A stretch of 64,000 nt of DNA from contig CAWBNG010000004.1 of NCBI GenBank assembly GCA_963790075.1, forward strand, positions 1,116,001 to 1,180,000, in the 5' to 3' direction. Both the position numbers and the translations under genes were made by a program. This DNA comes from CAYOUV01 sp963790075 (GTDB taxonomy: Bacteria; Chloroflexota; Anaerolineae; Anaerolineales; Villigracilaceae). The first letter of the stretch is position 1. Every line of letters begins with the position of its first letter. Below are positions 17,990-26,542 of this stretch, piece after piece. Under the pieces are notes generated by a model. The model had not been told where the DNA came from. It ran no database searches and was given only the letters and a program-made list of their open reading frames with translations.

Positions 17990-18036
17990 GGCCCCGCGAC
18001 TGGTTGAGGGGGGCAACCAGCCGTGGGGTTCTTTTA
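17990..18036 (+). terminator. Intrinsic terminator after the aminotransferase
   Basis: Long GC-rich hairpin with arms GGCCCCGCGACTGGTTG and CAACCAGCCGTGGGGTT around a short G-rich loop, followed by TTCTTTTAATT. Confidence 0.85.
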
Positions 18037-18119
18037 ATTATACAAGAATATTGCTCAAGTACAATATTTATTTGTTTAGATAATTTTGAAAAAATCTATA
18101 TAAATAAGGGAGCCTGAAA

Positions 18120-19505
18120 TCAAATCCGTGATTCAAGATCAATCACTAACTCTTCCAGTTCCTCGATGTTCAACCTTGCCTGAATGGGCTGGCTGTTGAG
18201 GCTAACCCATTCTCTCAGGGGTCGATTCCACTTGACCAGCGCACGTGCGTCCGCTGGATAATGGCTGGGCCGCGCGCCGATATTGACGAAATCCTCGCGG
18301 CCCAGTGCCTCAACCCACTCGTCCCAGGTTGCCATATCAGGCGTTAACGAGAAGGTGGAAAGTGGCGAAAAGAAAAGTGGTTTGTCCGGTGGGAATTGGG
18401 GGGATATCTCCTTCAAGAACCGCACACTGTCTCGGGTGTTGAAGATCAGCCACAATGGTAATAGTCCGGACTGCCTCGCAGACGAAGCGTCAAACTGACT
18501 GAAGGTTTCGACCAATGCCCCGGCGGGTTCGTGCCCTTCTTTTTCGAGCAGCTTTTGCATCGCAGCGAAAGCTAGACGCGAGAAATCGTGGGGGTGCCCT
18601 AACCGGATGCGGATGAAACGATACCCTGCACGTTGACAAAATTGCTCCAGCGCCTCTCCCAACCCGGGTTCGGAGCCCCACTCCGATTCGGGTCCATGCT
18701 CGAGTGGATAGCCTTCCAAATGCCAGTCAGTGTGTTTCAACCCGGCGTGGCGCGCATAAATGCGGATGCGCTGACTGCCCTCGAGAAATTCTTCCGCCGA
18801 AATATCTCCCCAGCCGCCAACCTGAAAAACACTGCGTTCCCCGATGCGGTAGCGCAACCAGCTTGCGCCGCCTTCAAGATAGACGACCCTACCTTCTGGT
18901 TCGAGCCGCTGATGGATAAACTCCATATATGGCTCTGGTAAGTCGAGCAGTTTGAAGCGTAAATGGTTCACCCAACGTGTTAACCAGCCATCATGGATTG
19001 GATCGTAATGTTGGATGGTCATCAATCCGGGATTCTGGTCTGCGATGCGCTGGGCTATTCCGGCGGAACGCTGGAAATAGCGCCGCACATCGCCGTCGCT
19101 CGATCCGCCGCGCAGGGTTAAGACAAAAGCCTGTGGAAGGAAAGGCCCGCCCAGGGCGAGGGAGAGATGCGTGCTGGGACCGCCTAAGCCAATGCCTACA
19201 GTCAAGGTTGGAAATCGTCCGGGGACTTGCGCATAATCAGCGAGTCGCGCCTGGATTAAATCGTTGATCGAAAATCCAAGCATACTTTCGGGTGGCAATC
19301 CGGAGAGTGATTGGAAGCGGCTGATGACAAATCTTCCGACGGCTTGTGGCAACGCCCCCAGTCCCAGGAGCAATGCCTTTTGCCAGGCAGGGAAATTGTA
19401 GTTCTGGCAAAATTGGTTCTGCAACCCGGCGGCGACAGCGCGCGTGATAATCGGCGATGAACTTTCTGTGCTTTCACTTGGGTGGGTTGGCATGCTGGTA
19501 CTCAT
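18120..19505 (-). CDS. Protein of unknown function (461 residues)
   Basis: I do not recognise the family. The protein has no signal peptide or convincing membrane segment. Visible landmarks: a Ser/Thr/Pro-rich first 20 residues, a Gly-rich stretch VGIGLGGPSTHLSLALGG around residues 100-120, a TLRGGSSDGD segment, and Trp/His-rich middle parts (HTDWHLEGYPLEHG). The alternating hydrophobic pattern suggests a mixed alpha/beta enzyme. Start at 19505 or at the Met four residues later; no strong ribosome-binding site. Divergent from the patatin gene, with about 90 bases between them. Confidence 0.7.
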   Translation of the reverse strand: MSTSMPTHPSESTESSSPIITRAVAAGLQNQFCQNYNFPAWQKALLLGLGALPQAVGRFVISRFQSLSGLPPESMLGFSINDLIQARLADYAQVPGRFPTLTVGIGLGGPSTHLSLALGGPFLPQAFVLTLRGGSSDGDVRRYFQRSAGIAQRIADQNPGLMTIQHYDPIHDGWLTRWVNHLRFKLLDLPEPYMEFIHQRLEPEGRVVYLEGGASWLRYRIGERSVFQVGGWGDISAEEFLEGSQRIRIYARHAGLKHTDWHLEGYPLEHGPESEWGSEPGLGEALEQFCQRAGYRFIRIRLGHPHDFSRLAFAAMQKLLEKEGHEPAGALVETFSQFDASSARQSGLLPLWLIFNTRDSVRFLKEISPQFPPDKPLFFSPLSTFSLTPDMATWDEWVEALGREDFVNIGARPSHYPADARALVKWNRPLREWVSLNSQPIQARLNIEELEELVIDLESRI

Positions 19506-19594
19506 CAGAAGGGTATAATGATGTCCATATTCTAAACGAAAACTTTGGCCACCGGTAAGGTTAATCCCCTCGGTGACATCTTAAAAAGGATATG

Positions 19595-20473
19595 ATGGAT
19601 ATTGCAGTTGCATTGGGTGGTGGAGGAGCGCGAGGAAATTCGCATATTGGGGTCTTGCGCGTGTTGGAACGCGAGGGTTTTAATATTCGCGCCGTATCTG
19701 GGACGAGCTTCGGTGGAATTGTGGCAGGCGTCTATGCGGCTGGCTACTCATCGGATGAGATTGAAGAACTGTTTTCGAATGTGGAGCAGGAAAATTTATA
19801 CGGACGATTGCCAAGCGATGGCCCGGCATTGTTGGGAACAGCAGGTCTTCATCGTTGGCTGGATGAGGTGTTTGGCGAGCAAACCTTTAGTGATTTGAAA
19901 ATTCCCTGCGCGATGGTTGCTGTCGACCTGAATAGCGGAACCGAGATTATCTTGCGAAAAGGCCGCCTCAAGGATGCGATCCTGGCTACGACCGCCGTCC
20001 CGGGAATCTTTCCTCCTTACGCGATCAAGGATTTGGAATTGGTGGATGGTGGTGTCATGAATCCGGTACCCGTGTCGGTCGTGCGTGAATTGGCTCCGCA
20101 CTTGCCGGTGGTTGCGGTCGTTCTTTCCCAGCCCCCGGCTGCTCCCTCGCATTTATTGTCGGTGCCGGTTCCGTCCGGGATCCCCGCTCCGCTGTTCGAG
20201 CGGTTGGCGCGCTTGCGTATCAGTCAGGCATTCCAGATTTTTATGGAATCAGTGGAGATCGGAAATCGTCTGATGACCGAACTGCGCCTTAAATCCGATA
20301 ACCCCGAAGTCATAATTCGGCCTCATGTGACTGGGATCCAGATCCTGGATAAAGTGAACGTCCACGATGTAATCAAGATGGGTGAAGAAGCAACCGAAGC
20401 CGCCCTGCCTGAAATCAGGCGCGCTGTATCCTGGCCAAACAGGCTGGGACGGTTCGCGTTCAGGAGACACTAG
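19595..20473 (+). CDS. Patatin-like phospholipase
   Basis: 292 residues with the complete patatin signature: oxyanion hole GGGGARG (about residues 8-14), nucleophile GTSFG (Ser38) and the catalytic Asp in VDGGVMNP around residue 150. Ser-Asp dyad lipid acyl hydrolase, NTE/RssA-like, probably at the cytoplasmic membrane face. Start at 19595 is preferred to the adjacent ATG at 19592 because AAGGA then has a four-base spacing. The next gene begins two bases after its stop. Confidence 0.92.
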   Translation: MDIAVALGGGGARGNSHIGVLRVLEREGFNIRAVSGTSFGGIVAGVYAAGYSSDEIEELFSNVEQENLYGRLPSDGPALLGTAGLHRWLDEVFGEQTFSDLKIPCAMVAVDLNSGTEIILRKGRLKDAILATTAVPGIFPPYAIKDLELVDGGVMNPVPVSVVRELAPHLPVVAVVLSQPPAAPSHLLSVPVPSGIPAPLFERLARLRISQAFQIFMESVEIGNRLMTELRLKSDNPEVIIRPHVTGIQILDKVNVHDVIKMGEEATEAALPEIRRAVSWPNRLGRFAFRRH

Positions 20474-20475
20474 TC

Positions 20476-20700
20476 GTGGGCGATTTGCGAAAATATGCCC
20501 GGCAGACCAACCTGCGCTTGATTGTGGGGGCGTTGTTACTTGTATTTTTAGTTGGTGATGGATTGATTTACCTGGTTTACGGCGCGGGTGCAGCTTTGAT
20601 GGGTTTTCTTTGTCTCTTGGGCGGATTGGTGCCGATTATATTAATCGTCGCATTTTTGGCTCTGATGGATTGGATTGTAAAACGTGCAAATAGCAAGTGA
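20476..20700 (+). CDS. Small two-helix membrane protein
   Basis: 74 residues from a GTG start two bases after the patatin stop. Two hydrophobic segments, LIVGALLLVFLVGDGLIYLVY and a second one from about residue 40 to 65, separated by a Gly-rich turn, with basic ends. No known family recognised. Its 3' end overlaps the next gene by 17 bases, so the patatin, this protein and the esterase form one translationally coupled unit. Confidence 0.7.
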   Translation: MGDLRKYARQTNLRLIVGALLLVFLVGDGLIYLVYGAGAALMGFLCLLGGLVPIILIVAFLALMDWIVKRANSK

Positions 20701-21346
20701 CACCACTCTGCTGAATTACAACAACTGGACCGTCCGCGTTCGCCGCGGCTCTCAACCAGCCCCCCGATTGTTATTGATGTTGCACGGCTGGACAGGTGAC
20801 GAGAATTCGATGTGGGTCTTTGTGCGCAATTTTCCCGAAGATCTTTGGATTCTTGCACCGCGCGCTCCATATGTGGCGGAGGAAGGCGGTTACTCCTGGC
20901 GAGAACCGCGGCCAGGAACCAGAGGCTGGCCCACGCTCGATGACCTGAAGCCTTCTGCCGAAGCAGCGATACGTCTGATAGACGAGCTTTCATCCTCGGC
21001 TGGTGTTTCTGCGCCAACCTTTGATGTGGTCGGATTCAGTCAGGGTGCAGCGCTAACCAATTTGCTGTTGTTGCTCTACCCGCAACGTATTCACCGGGCG
21101 GGTGTGCTGGCCGGATTTATGCCAAGCGGTGCAGATCAACTAATCCATGCCCAACCCCTGAAAGGCAAGTCAGTCTTCGTGGCACACGGTACCCGGGATC
21201 AAATGGTTTCAATTGAACGCGCTCAACAGGAAATTTCCCTGCTCGAAGAAGCCGGCGCGCGGGTTTCCTTTTGTGAAGCCGAAGTTGCCCATAAGGTGAG
21301 CGCAGATTGCCTACGAGCGCTGCAATCATTTTTCTATGCAAATTAA
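20684..21346 (+). CDS. Carboxylesterase/lysophospholipase-like alpha/beta hydrolase
   Basis: 220 residues, the usual size of the phospholipase/carboxylesterase (YpfH/EstB) group. LMLHGWTGDE is the oxyanion region, GFSQGA the nucleophile elbow (Ser119), an Asp in HGTRDQMV and a His in VAHKVS complete the triad. GTG start overlapping the preceding gene by 17 bases. Cytoplasmic. Association with patatin suggests lipid deacylation, where this enzyme would take the lysophospholipid. Confidence 0.88.
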   Translation: MQIASDTTLLNYNNWTVRVRRGSQPAPRLLLMLHGWTGDENSMWVFVRNFPEDLWILAPRAPYVAEEGGYSWREPRPGTRGWPTLDDLKPSAEAAIRLIDELSSSAGVSAPTFDVVGFSQGAALTNLLLLLYPQRIHRAGVLAGFMPSGADQLIHAQPLKGKSVFVAHGTRDQMVSIERAQQEISLLEEAGARVSFCEAEVAHKVSADCLRALQSFFYAN

Positions 21347-21438
21347 TTCTTGTTAAGGTGAGCGTTGACGGCTGTCTGGTTTGCGAGTATCCTTGGTCCG
21401 TTGTTTGCGAAAATTGGCGCAGATTGATCGGTGAAAAG

Positions 21439-22581
21439 ATGAAAGATTCCCTAGCTTCAATATCAAGACGTGATTTTATCAAACTGGCTGGTGCAGGGGC
21501 TGGCGCGCTGGTATTGGGCAGTTTGCTGAATCAGCCTGTCAGGGCCATGCCGAGGCAAATGCCCAGTCCTTTGGGCGATTTCCCGACAGGTAAATTACTG
21601 GGCAGATTATCCGGGTACTTTGGCAAAACCCAAATTCGTTCTCAGCCACACGAACTGGCCGCATCGGTCAAAGAGGTCTATGACGATTACGTCGTGGAAT
21701 GGGATCGAGAAGTTGTTGGCACCACCATGAATTACGTCAGCAACAGCAAGCGCTGGATCGAGACCCCCGAAGGTTTTGTGTACGCCCCATTCTTTCAGCC
21801 AGTTCGCAACGAAGCGAACCAGCCGCTGCAAAATATTCCAGATGGAAAGCAGGGTTTCTGGGCTGAAGTGACGGTACCGTACATCGATTTTGTGCTGGAA
21901 AACCCGCCGGCCTCTCCCTGGCTCAAGCATAATCTGGAGCTTGGTTTGCCTATCCGTTTGTATTACAGCCAGATTTTGTGGGTCGACCAGATCAAGGTCA
22001 GCGATCGCACTGGAAATCTTATCTATCGACTTACTGAACCGTTCAGCGGTTACGATGCATTCTGGGCTGAAGGCGCTGCTTTCCGCCCCCTGACGGATGA
22101 TGATGTGGCTCCCATCCATCCGGATGTGGATCCTGCCACCAAGAAGGTGGTGGTCAACCTGACCGATCAAACCCTGTCCTGCTTTGAAGGCAACTCCGAG
22201 GTCTATTTCTGCCAGATTTCCAGCGGCGGGAAATGGGATGCATATGGCAATGCTGTGGACGCCTGGTCGACACCTTTGGGCGAACATTGGACCTGGCGCA
22301 AAGCGATTTCGATCCATATGGCGGGTGGAACCGTCGCTGGTGGTTACGATACACCTGCCATTACCTGGACCACACTTTTCTCAGGGACCGGGGTGGCAAT
22401 CCATTCCACTTTTTGGCACAACGATTTCGGTACACCACGCTCGCATGGCTGCGTTAATGCCAGCCCGGAGGACGCCAAGTGGGTTTTTCGTTGGGGATTG
22501 CCCAACCTGCCCCTTGACCCTGGGGATGTGACCGTACAGGGGGATGTCGGGACACATGTGATTGTCAAAGAGCGCGGCTGA
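21439..22581 (+). CDS. Tat-exported L,D-transpeptidase (YkuD domain)
   Basis: 380 residues from the ATG at 21439. A twin-arginine signal, SRRDFIKLAGAGAGALVLG, gives export across the membrane in folded state. The C-terminal YkuD domain starts near VVVNLTDQTLSCFEG and carries the catalytic motif HxxxFxxxFGTPRSHGCVN, with the nucleophile Cys in SHGCVN. It would cross-link peptidoglycan stems or attach proteins to them. The frame is open further upstream to 21307, but that part overlaps the esterase gene and lacks signal-peptide character. Confidence 0.92.
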   Translation: MKDSLASISRRDFIKLAGAGAGALVLGSLLNQPVRAMPRQMPSPLGDFPTGKLLGRLSGYFGKTQIRSQPHELAASVKEVYDDYVVEWDREVVGTTMNYVSNSKRWIETPEGFVYAPFFQPVRNEANQPLQNIPDGKQGFWAEVTVPYIDFVLENPPASPWLKHNLELGLPIRLYYSQILWVDQIKVSDRTGNLIYRLTEPFSGYDAFWAEGAAFRPLTDDDVAPIHPDVDPATKKVVVNLTDQTLSCFEGNSEVYFCQISSGGKWDAYGNAVDAWSTPLGEHWTWRKAISIHMAGGTVAGGYDTPAITWTTLFSGTGVAIHSTFWHNDFGTPRSHGCVNASPEDAKWVFRWGLPNLPLDPGDVTVQGDVGTHVIVKERG

Positions 22582-22602
22582 ACTTGAACCTTGAGGTGTT
22601 AA

Positions 22603-23322
22603 ATGGATTTTGCTAACATAACCGTTGGGTTAGCCTTTCTGGCTGGTCTGGCTTCGTTCCTTTCGCCCTGTGTATTTTCGCTTGTTCCGGCTTATATTGG
22701 TTACCTCGGCGGGCGTGCTGCTGGTGGGGAAGCCGGGGAGAACAAACGTTGGGTGACCTTCTCTCACGGACTGGCCTTCGTGCTGGGTTTCAGTGTGGTT
22801 TTTGTTCTGTTGGGGGTCGCTGCATCTGCGGCAGGTCATTTCCTGTATGACGTGCGAAATATCCTGGCCAAACTTGGCGGGGTGATCGTCATTATCTTCG
22901 GTTTGCACATGATTGGCGTCTTTCGCATTCCGTTTCTGGAGTACGATACGCGCGTTCAGACGGCGCCTGACCGTAAATGGGGCTACCTGTCCTCTGCCTT
23001 AATGGGCGTCTTTTTCTCGGCTGGCTGGTCGCCCTGTGTGGGGCCAGTGCTGGGCGCAATTCTGACCCTGGCCTTGAACGGTGGTTCTCTCAGGCTCGGC
23101 GCGGGTTTATTAACCGCTTATTCAGCTGGCCTGGCAATTCCCTTCCTGGTGGCAGCCTTGGGCATCGGTTGGGTGTCGACGATATTACGCAAATACAGCA
23201 AAGTCATGCGATATGTAGAAATTGCAATGGGTGTGATCCTGGTGATCGTCGGTATCATGCTGATTGCCGGGACATTTGCCTTAATTGCTCGATACGGATT
23301 TTGGGTGGACTTTGGACTGTAG
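22603..23322 (+). CDS. ccdA: CcdA-type cytochrome c biogenesis / thiol-disulfide membrane transporter
   Basis: 239 residues, six hydrophobic segments. The two redox cysteines are in SPCVFSLVPAY (first helix) and WSPCVGPVLG (fourth helix), as in CcdA. It passes reducing equivalents from cytoplasmic thioredoxin to extracytoplasmic thiol partners. TTGAGGTG precedes the ATG. The downstream glutaredoxin-DUF2085 fusion carries a CxxC on a membrane-attached domain and is a plausible redox partner. Confidence 0.92.
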   Translation: MDFANITVGLAFLAGLASFLSPCVFSLVPAYIGYLGGRAAGGEAGENKRWVTFSHGLAFVLGFSVVFVLLGVAASAAGHFLYDVRNILAKLGGVIVIIFGLHMIGVFRIPFLEYDTRVQTAPDRKWGYLSSALMGVFFSAGWSPCVGPVLGAILTLALNGGSLRLGAGLLTAYSAGLAIPFLVAALGIGWVSTILRKYSKVMRYVEIAMGVILVIVGIMLIAGTFALIARYGFWVDFGL

Positions 23323-23369
23323 CGTAGCGGACATCTCCGTCCAAGTGCGTTACCGGTGGGAGCGAAACA

Positions 23370-24380
23370 GTGATTAACGTTACTCTCTATACACGCAAAG
23401 ATTGTCACCTTTGTGAACAGATCAAAACCGACCTGGAAGCGCTCCAGGAAGATATCCCACATCGGCTGGTTGAGGTGGACATCGATGGCGACCCATCCCT
23501 GCAAAGCGCCTTTGGCGAATTTATTCCGGTGGTTGAGATCGGTCCTTACCGACTGAAAGCTCCAATCACACGTCAAGAATTGCATATGACACTCGGGGCA
23601 GCAACCGATCGTCGCACGCAGTTGGTAGATATTCATGGCGACGCCTATCATGCTTTGGTACAACGCAGCCAGACTGTCTCAAAGGCCGACCGATTTTCAT
23701 TCTGGCTTTCGAAGCACTACCTGGCTGTGGTCAGTTTTGTGTTGTTCCTTTATGTCGGTCTGCCGTTCCTGGCTCCCACCTTGATGGAAGCTGGCCTCCC
23801 TGGTCCGGCACGTGCGCTCTACATTATGTACAGCCCCCTGTGCCATCAATTTGGATTCCGATCGTTTTTCCTTTTTGGTGAGCAGCCATACTATCCGCTC
23901 AAAGAGGCCGGTTTATCCGGTGTGCTGGATTTCGAATCCGCGACAGGCATTACCGGGTTGGCCAACCCAAATGGCCTGGCGCGTTTGCAAGCTCGGGCCT
24001 ACATCGGAAACCCAGTACAGGGTTATAAGGTCGCATTATGTGAGCGCGATGTTGCCATCTACGCTTCCATGCTTTTCTTCGCGATATTCTTCGCGCTTTC
24101 CAAGAGGCGCCTCAAACCGCTCCATTGGATGTTCTGGTTGTTACTCGGCCTTGGCCCGATTGGGCTGGATGGGTTCTCACAATTGTTCAGCCAGTTCCAG
24201 TGGGCATGGTTGGTTCAGTACCTGCCGTACCGTGAAAGTACGCCGTTCTTGCGAACGATGACGGGCGCATTTTTCGGCTTCTTCACTGCCTGGTATGGCA
24301 TTCCATACCTTGAAGAAACGATGCGCGAGAGCCGGCAGCTCTTTATTAAAAAATTCGCAGTATCCGAGGCTGCAAAATAA
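23370..24380 (+). CDS. Glutaredoxin-like domain fused to DUF2085 membrane domain
   Basis: 336 residues from a GTG start with GGGAG eight bases upstream. Residues 1-80 form a glutaredoxin-like fold with CxxC in RKDCHLCEQ and cis-Pro region EFIPVVEI; from about 115 there are several membrane helices matching DUF2085 (SPLCHQFGFRSFFLFGEQPYY). I know the two parts as separate families; finding them in one chain next to ccdA suggests electron transfer at the membrane. The DUF2085 part retains its CHQ motif but the second cysteine cluster usual in the family is not obvious here. Confidence 0.85.
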   Translation: MINVTLYTRKDCHLCEQIKTDLEALQEDIPHRLVEVDIDGDPSLQSAFGEFIPVVEIGPYRLKAPITRQELHMTLGAATDRRTQLVDIHGDAYHALVQRSQTVSKADRFSFWLSKHYLAVVSFVLFLYVGLPFLAPTLMEAGLPGPARALYIMYSPLCHQFGFRSFFLFGEQPYYPLKEAGLSGVLDFESATGITGLANPNGLARLQARAYIGNPVQGYKVALCERDVAIYASMLFFAIFFALSKRRLKPLHWMFWLLLGLGPIGLDGFSQLFSQFQWAWLVQYLPYRESTPFLRTMTGAFFGFFTAWYGIPYLEETMRESRQLFIKKFAVSEAAK

Positions 24381-24393
24381 GGTTTTATGAAAA

Positions 24394-25173
24394 ATGGAGA
24401 TCGTTCAAAAAAACGGTACCAGTTACTTGACGTTTGATACCTTCCCCTCATCTGTTCTCCATGCCGTTTTTAGCCGCCATGGAGGTCTAAGCCCCTTCCC
24501 ATGGGAATCATTAAACGTTGGCGGGACAGTTGGAGATGACCCAGCTCGGGTTCGTCGGAATAGGTACAAAACATTCGGGGTAATAAAGCGACCAGTCGAG
24601 TCCATCTATGATGTGTGGCAGGTACACAGTACAAACGTAGTCTTTGCTGAGACGCCACGATTCCCGGAATCAGCCTACAAGCAGGCTGATATCCTGTTTA
24701 CAGATAAGCCAAATGTGACTCTATTTATGCGTTTCGCTGATTGTGTGCCGATCCTGTTGCACGATCCTCGCTCAGGCGTGATTGGGTTGGTTCACTCGGG
24801 CTGGATGGGTACGGTCCATGGCGCGGCCAAAGTTGCGATCGAAGCCATGAAATCCCATTACGGGACGCAGCCTTCCGACGTTCTTGCTGTTATCGGTCCT
24901 TCGATTGGTCCAGATCATTACGAAGTCGGTTCGGATGTCGTCGTGCGGGTCATGCAGTCTTTTGGGGAGTCTGCTTCGGAATTGTTGAAGACTTACATCG
25001 ACAAGATTCATTTTGACCTGTGGTCAGCTAACCGGCTTCTGCTTCAACAGGCTGGAGTGGAGCAGATTGAACTATCCGGGTTGTGTACGGCCTGCCACAA
25101 TGATGATTGGTTCTCCCATCGCGCTGAGCAGGGTAAGACTGGGCGTTTTGGGGTCTTGATGGCCCTGCAATAA
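24394..25173 (+). CDS. pgeF: Peptidoglycan editing factor / laccase-domain multicopper-like protein (YfiH, DUF152)
   Basis: 259 residues with all landmarks of the PgeF/LACC1 family: FSRHGG, QVHST, RFADCVPIL, VHSGWMGTVHGA, IGPSIGP and the C-terminal CTACHNDDWFSHR. Members are zinc-dependent purine nucleoside phosphorylase/adenosine deaminase-like enzymes or remove wrongly incorporated L-Ser peptidoglycan precursors. The pgeF-yggS-yggT order is the common bacterial arrangement near cell-division genes, although no fts genes are visible here. Confidence 0.92.
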   Translation: MEIVQKNGTSYLTFDTFPSSVLHAVFSRHGGLSPFPWESLNVGGTVGDDPARVRRNRYKTFGVIKRPVESIYDVWQVHSTNVVFAETPRFPESAYKQADILFTDKPNVTLFMRFADCVPILLHDPRSGVIGLVHSGWMGTVHGAAKVAIEAMKSHYGTQPSDVLAVIGPSIGPDHYEVGSDVVVRVMQSFGESASELLKTYIDKIHFDLWSANRLLLQQAGVEQIELSGLCTACHNDDWFSHRAEQGKTGRFGVLMALQ

Positions 25174-25179
25174 TTTTAT

Positions 25180-25905
25180 ATGGACAAACTGACCATAAAT
25201 ATTCGAGCACGCTATGAAGATGTGTTGGCACACATGGAAGTTGCCGCACAGCGTGCGGGACGTCGACTCGCCGATTCCCGCCTGGTGGTGGTGACCAAAT
25301 CCCAACCGTTAGGTGTGGTTGAGGCGGCAATTAAAGCGGGTGCAAGAATACTGGGGGAGAATTATCCTGAGGAAGCTGTAAGTAAGATACAAAGTCTGGG
25401 AAGGCATTCTGAGGTAGAATGGCATATGATTGGGCATGTACAAAGCCGAAAAGCGCAACTCGTGACCGAACATTTTGCTTTTCTGCATTCGCTTGATAGC
25501 CTGAAACTGGCAACCCGCTTGGATCGTTTTGCCGAGCAAGGCGGTCAGCCATTGTCGGTCTTGCTCGAATTTAACGTGAGTGGCGAAGAGAGTAAATATG
25601 GCTGGTTTGCCTCTCACAAGCAGAACTGGTCGCAAATGTTACCGGAGATTGGGAAACTCCTGGAATTAAAGCACCTCGAAGTGCGCGGCTTGATGACTAT
25701 GCCACCCTTCGCCGACCAACCTGAACAGTCGCGACCCCATTTTAGGAAATTACGGAATTTGCAATCATATTTGGCTGACCAATTCCCTCAGACAGACTGG
25801 CGTGAGCTTTCGATGGGCACCAGCCTGGATTACGAAGTGGCTGTGGAAGAGGGAGCCACTTTGGTGCGGGTTGGGCAGGCAATTTTGGGATCCAGACCGG
25901 CGTGA
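25180..25905 (+). CDS. yggS: PLP homeostasis protein, YggS/PLPBP family
   Basis: 241 residues. The PLP-binding Lys is in VVTKSQPLGVVEAA, followed by the family hallmark GENYPEEA and the C-terminal SMGTSLDYEVAVEEGATLVRVG, which binds the phosphate. Carries PLP without known catalysis and balances cellular PLP and amino acid pools. It starts seven bases after pgeF. Confidence 0.93.
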   Translation: MDKLTINIRARYEDVLAHMEVAAQRAGRRLADSRLVVVTKSQPLGVVEAAIKAGARILGENYPEEAVSKIQSLGRHSEVEWHMIGHVQSRKAQLVTEHFAFLHSLDSLKLATRLDRFAEQGGQPLSVLLEFNVSGEESKYGWFASHKQNWSQMLPEIGKLLELKHLEVRGLMTMPPFADQPEQSRPHFRKLRNLQSYLADQFPQTDWRELSMGTSLDYEVAVEEGATLVRVGQAILGSRPA

Positions 25906-25911
25906 TATTTC

Positions 25912-26193
25912 GTGGAGGTAGTTTTGATCATTGTTGACATATTAATCCGATTGGTTAATATCACATCACAAGTATTGATTTTATTGGTGATCGTGGCAGC
26001 TGTCCTTTCATTTTTCATGTCACCCTATCATCCAGTTCGTCGCACAGTCGACCAGATTGTTGAACCGATGCTGCAGCCGATCCGGCGTGTGATCCCTTCC
26101 GTAGGGATGTTCGACTTCAGCCCCTTGGTTTTGATCATCCTGATTCAGATTTTGGCATACGCCTTGACATATTTTCTCTATACGCTGAGGTAA
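25912..26193 (+). CDS. yggT: YggT family membrane protein
   Basis: 93 residues with two membrane helices separated by the conserved SFFMSPYHPVRR...EPMLQPIRRVIPSVG loop of YggT, which is linked to osmotic or division-site functions. GTG start at 25912 with GGAGG inside the first codons; a TTG a little downstream is an alternative. The stop TAA is directly followed in the same frame by the yggU coding sequence. Confidence 0.9.
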   Translation: MEVVLIIVDILIRLVNITSQVLILLVIVAAVLSFFMSPYHPVRRTVDQIVEPMLQPIRRVIPSVGMFDFSPLVLIILIQILAYALTYFLYTLR

Positions 26194-26196
26194 GCT

Positions 26197-26508
26197 ATAA
26201 GTCCTCGTACTTTCCGTTTACATGATGGAAAAAAAGGTGCCGCTGTTGCTGTTCGCCTGACACCACGAGCAAGTCGGAATGAGATCGTCGAAATCATGCA
26301 CGATGGCACGATCAAGGTCCATGTAACGGCAGCTCCTGTGGACGGAGACGCGAACGAGGCCTTGCTTGCATTCCTTGCTCAAATTCTTGGGATAGCCAAA
26401 TCGCAGCTTGATATTGTGGCAGGGTTGAAGGGGCGCGATAAATTGATCTCTATTCTCGACATGGATTCGGATAGCGTACATAGGAAGATCGTCGAACACC
26501 TCGGTTAA
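26197..26508 (+). CDS. yggU: YggU/DUF167 family protein, apparently lacking a standard start codon
   Basis: 103 residues if started at the ATA codon at 26197. From there the frame reads RTFRLHDGKKGAAVAVRL then TPRASRNEI, the full N-terminal strand pattern of DUF167, and goes on to the conserved VHVTAAPVDGDANEALL. The first ATG is at 26296, which would delete a third of the domain. No ATG, GTG or TTG occurs between the yggT stop (26191-26193) and 26296. GAGGT stands five bases before the ATA. So either ATA is used, or an ATG was miscalled. Function of the family is unclear; terminator follows at once. Confidence 0.8.
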   Translation: MSPRTFRLHDGKKGAAVAVRLTPRASRNEIVEIMHDGTIKVHVTAAPVDGDANEALLAFLAQILGIAKSQLDIVAGLKGRDKLISILDMDSDSVHRKIVEHLG

Positions 26509-26512
26509 TCTA

Positions 26513-26539
26513 AAAGGCCGTCCATGGGCGGCCTTTTTT
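26513..26539. terminator. Bidirectional intrinsic terminator
   Basis: AAAGGCCG and CGGCCTTT arms around an eight-base loop, with TTTTTT on the plus side and AAAA (T-tract on the minus side) before it. It serves both yggU and the convergent lytic transglycosylase gene. Confidence 0.9.
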
Positions 26540-26542
26540 GTG

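Noticed and set aside
26170..26300. TAA read-through making a YggT-YggU fusion
   Set aside because: Both are known as separate proteins, and TAA read-through is less likely than an unusual or miscalled start codon.
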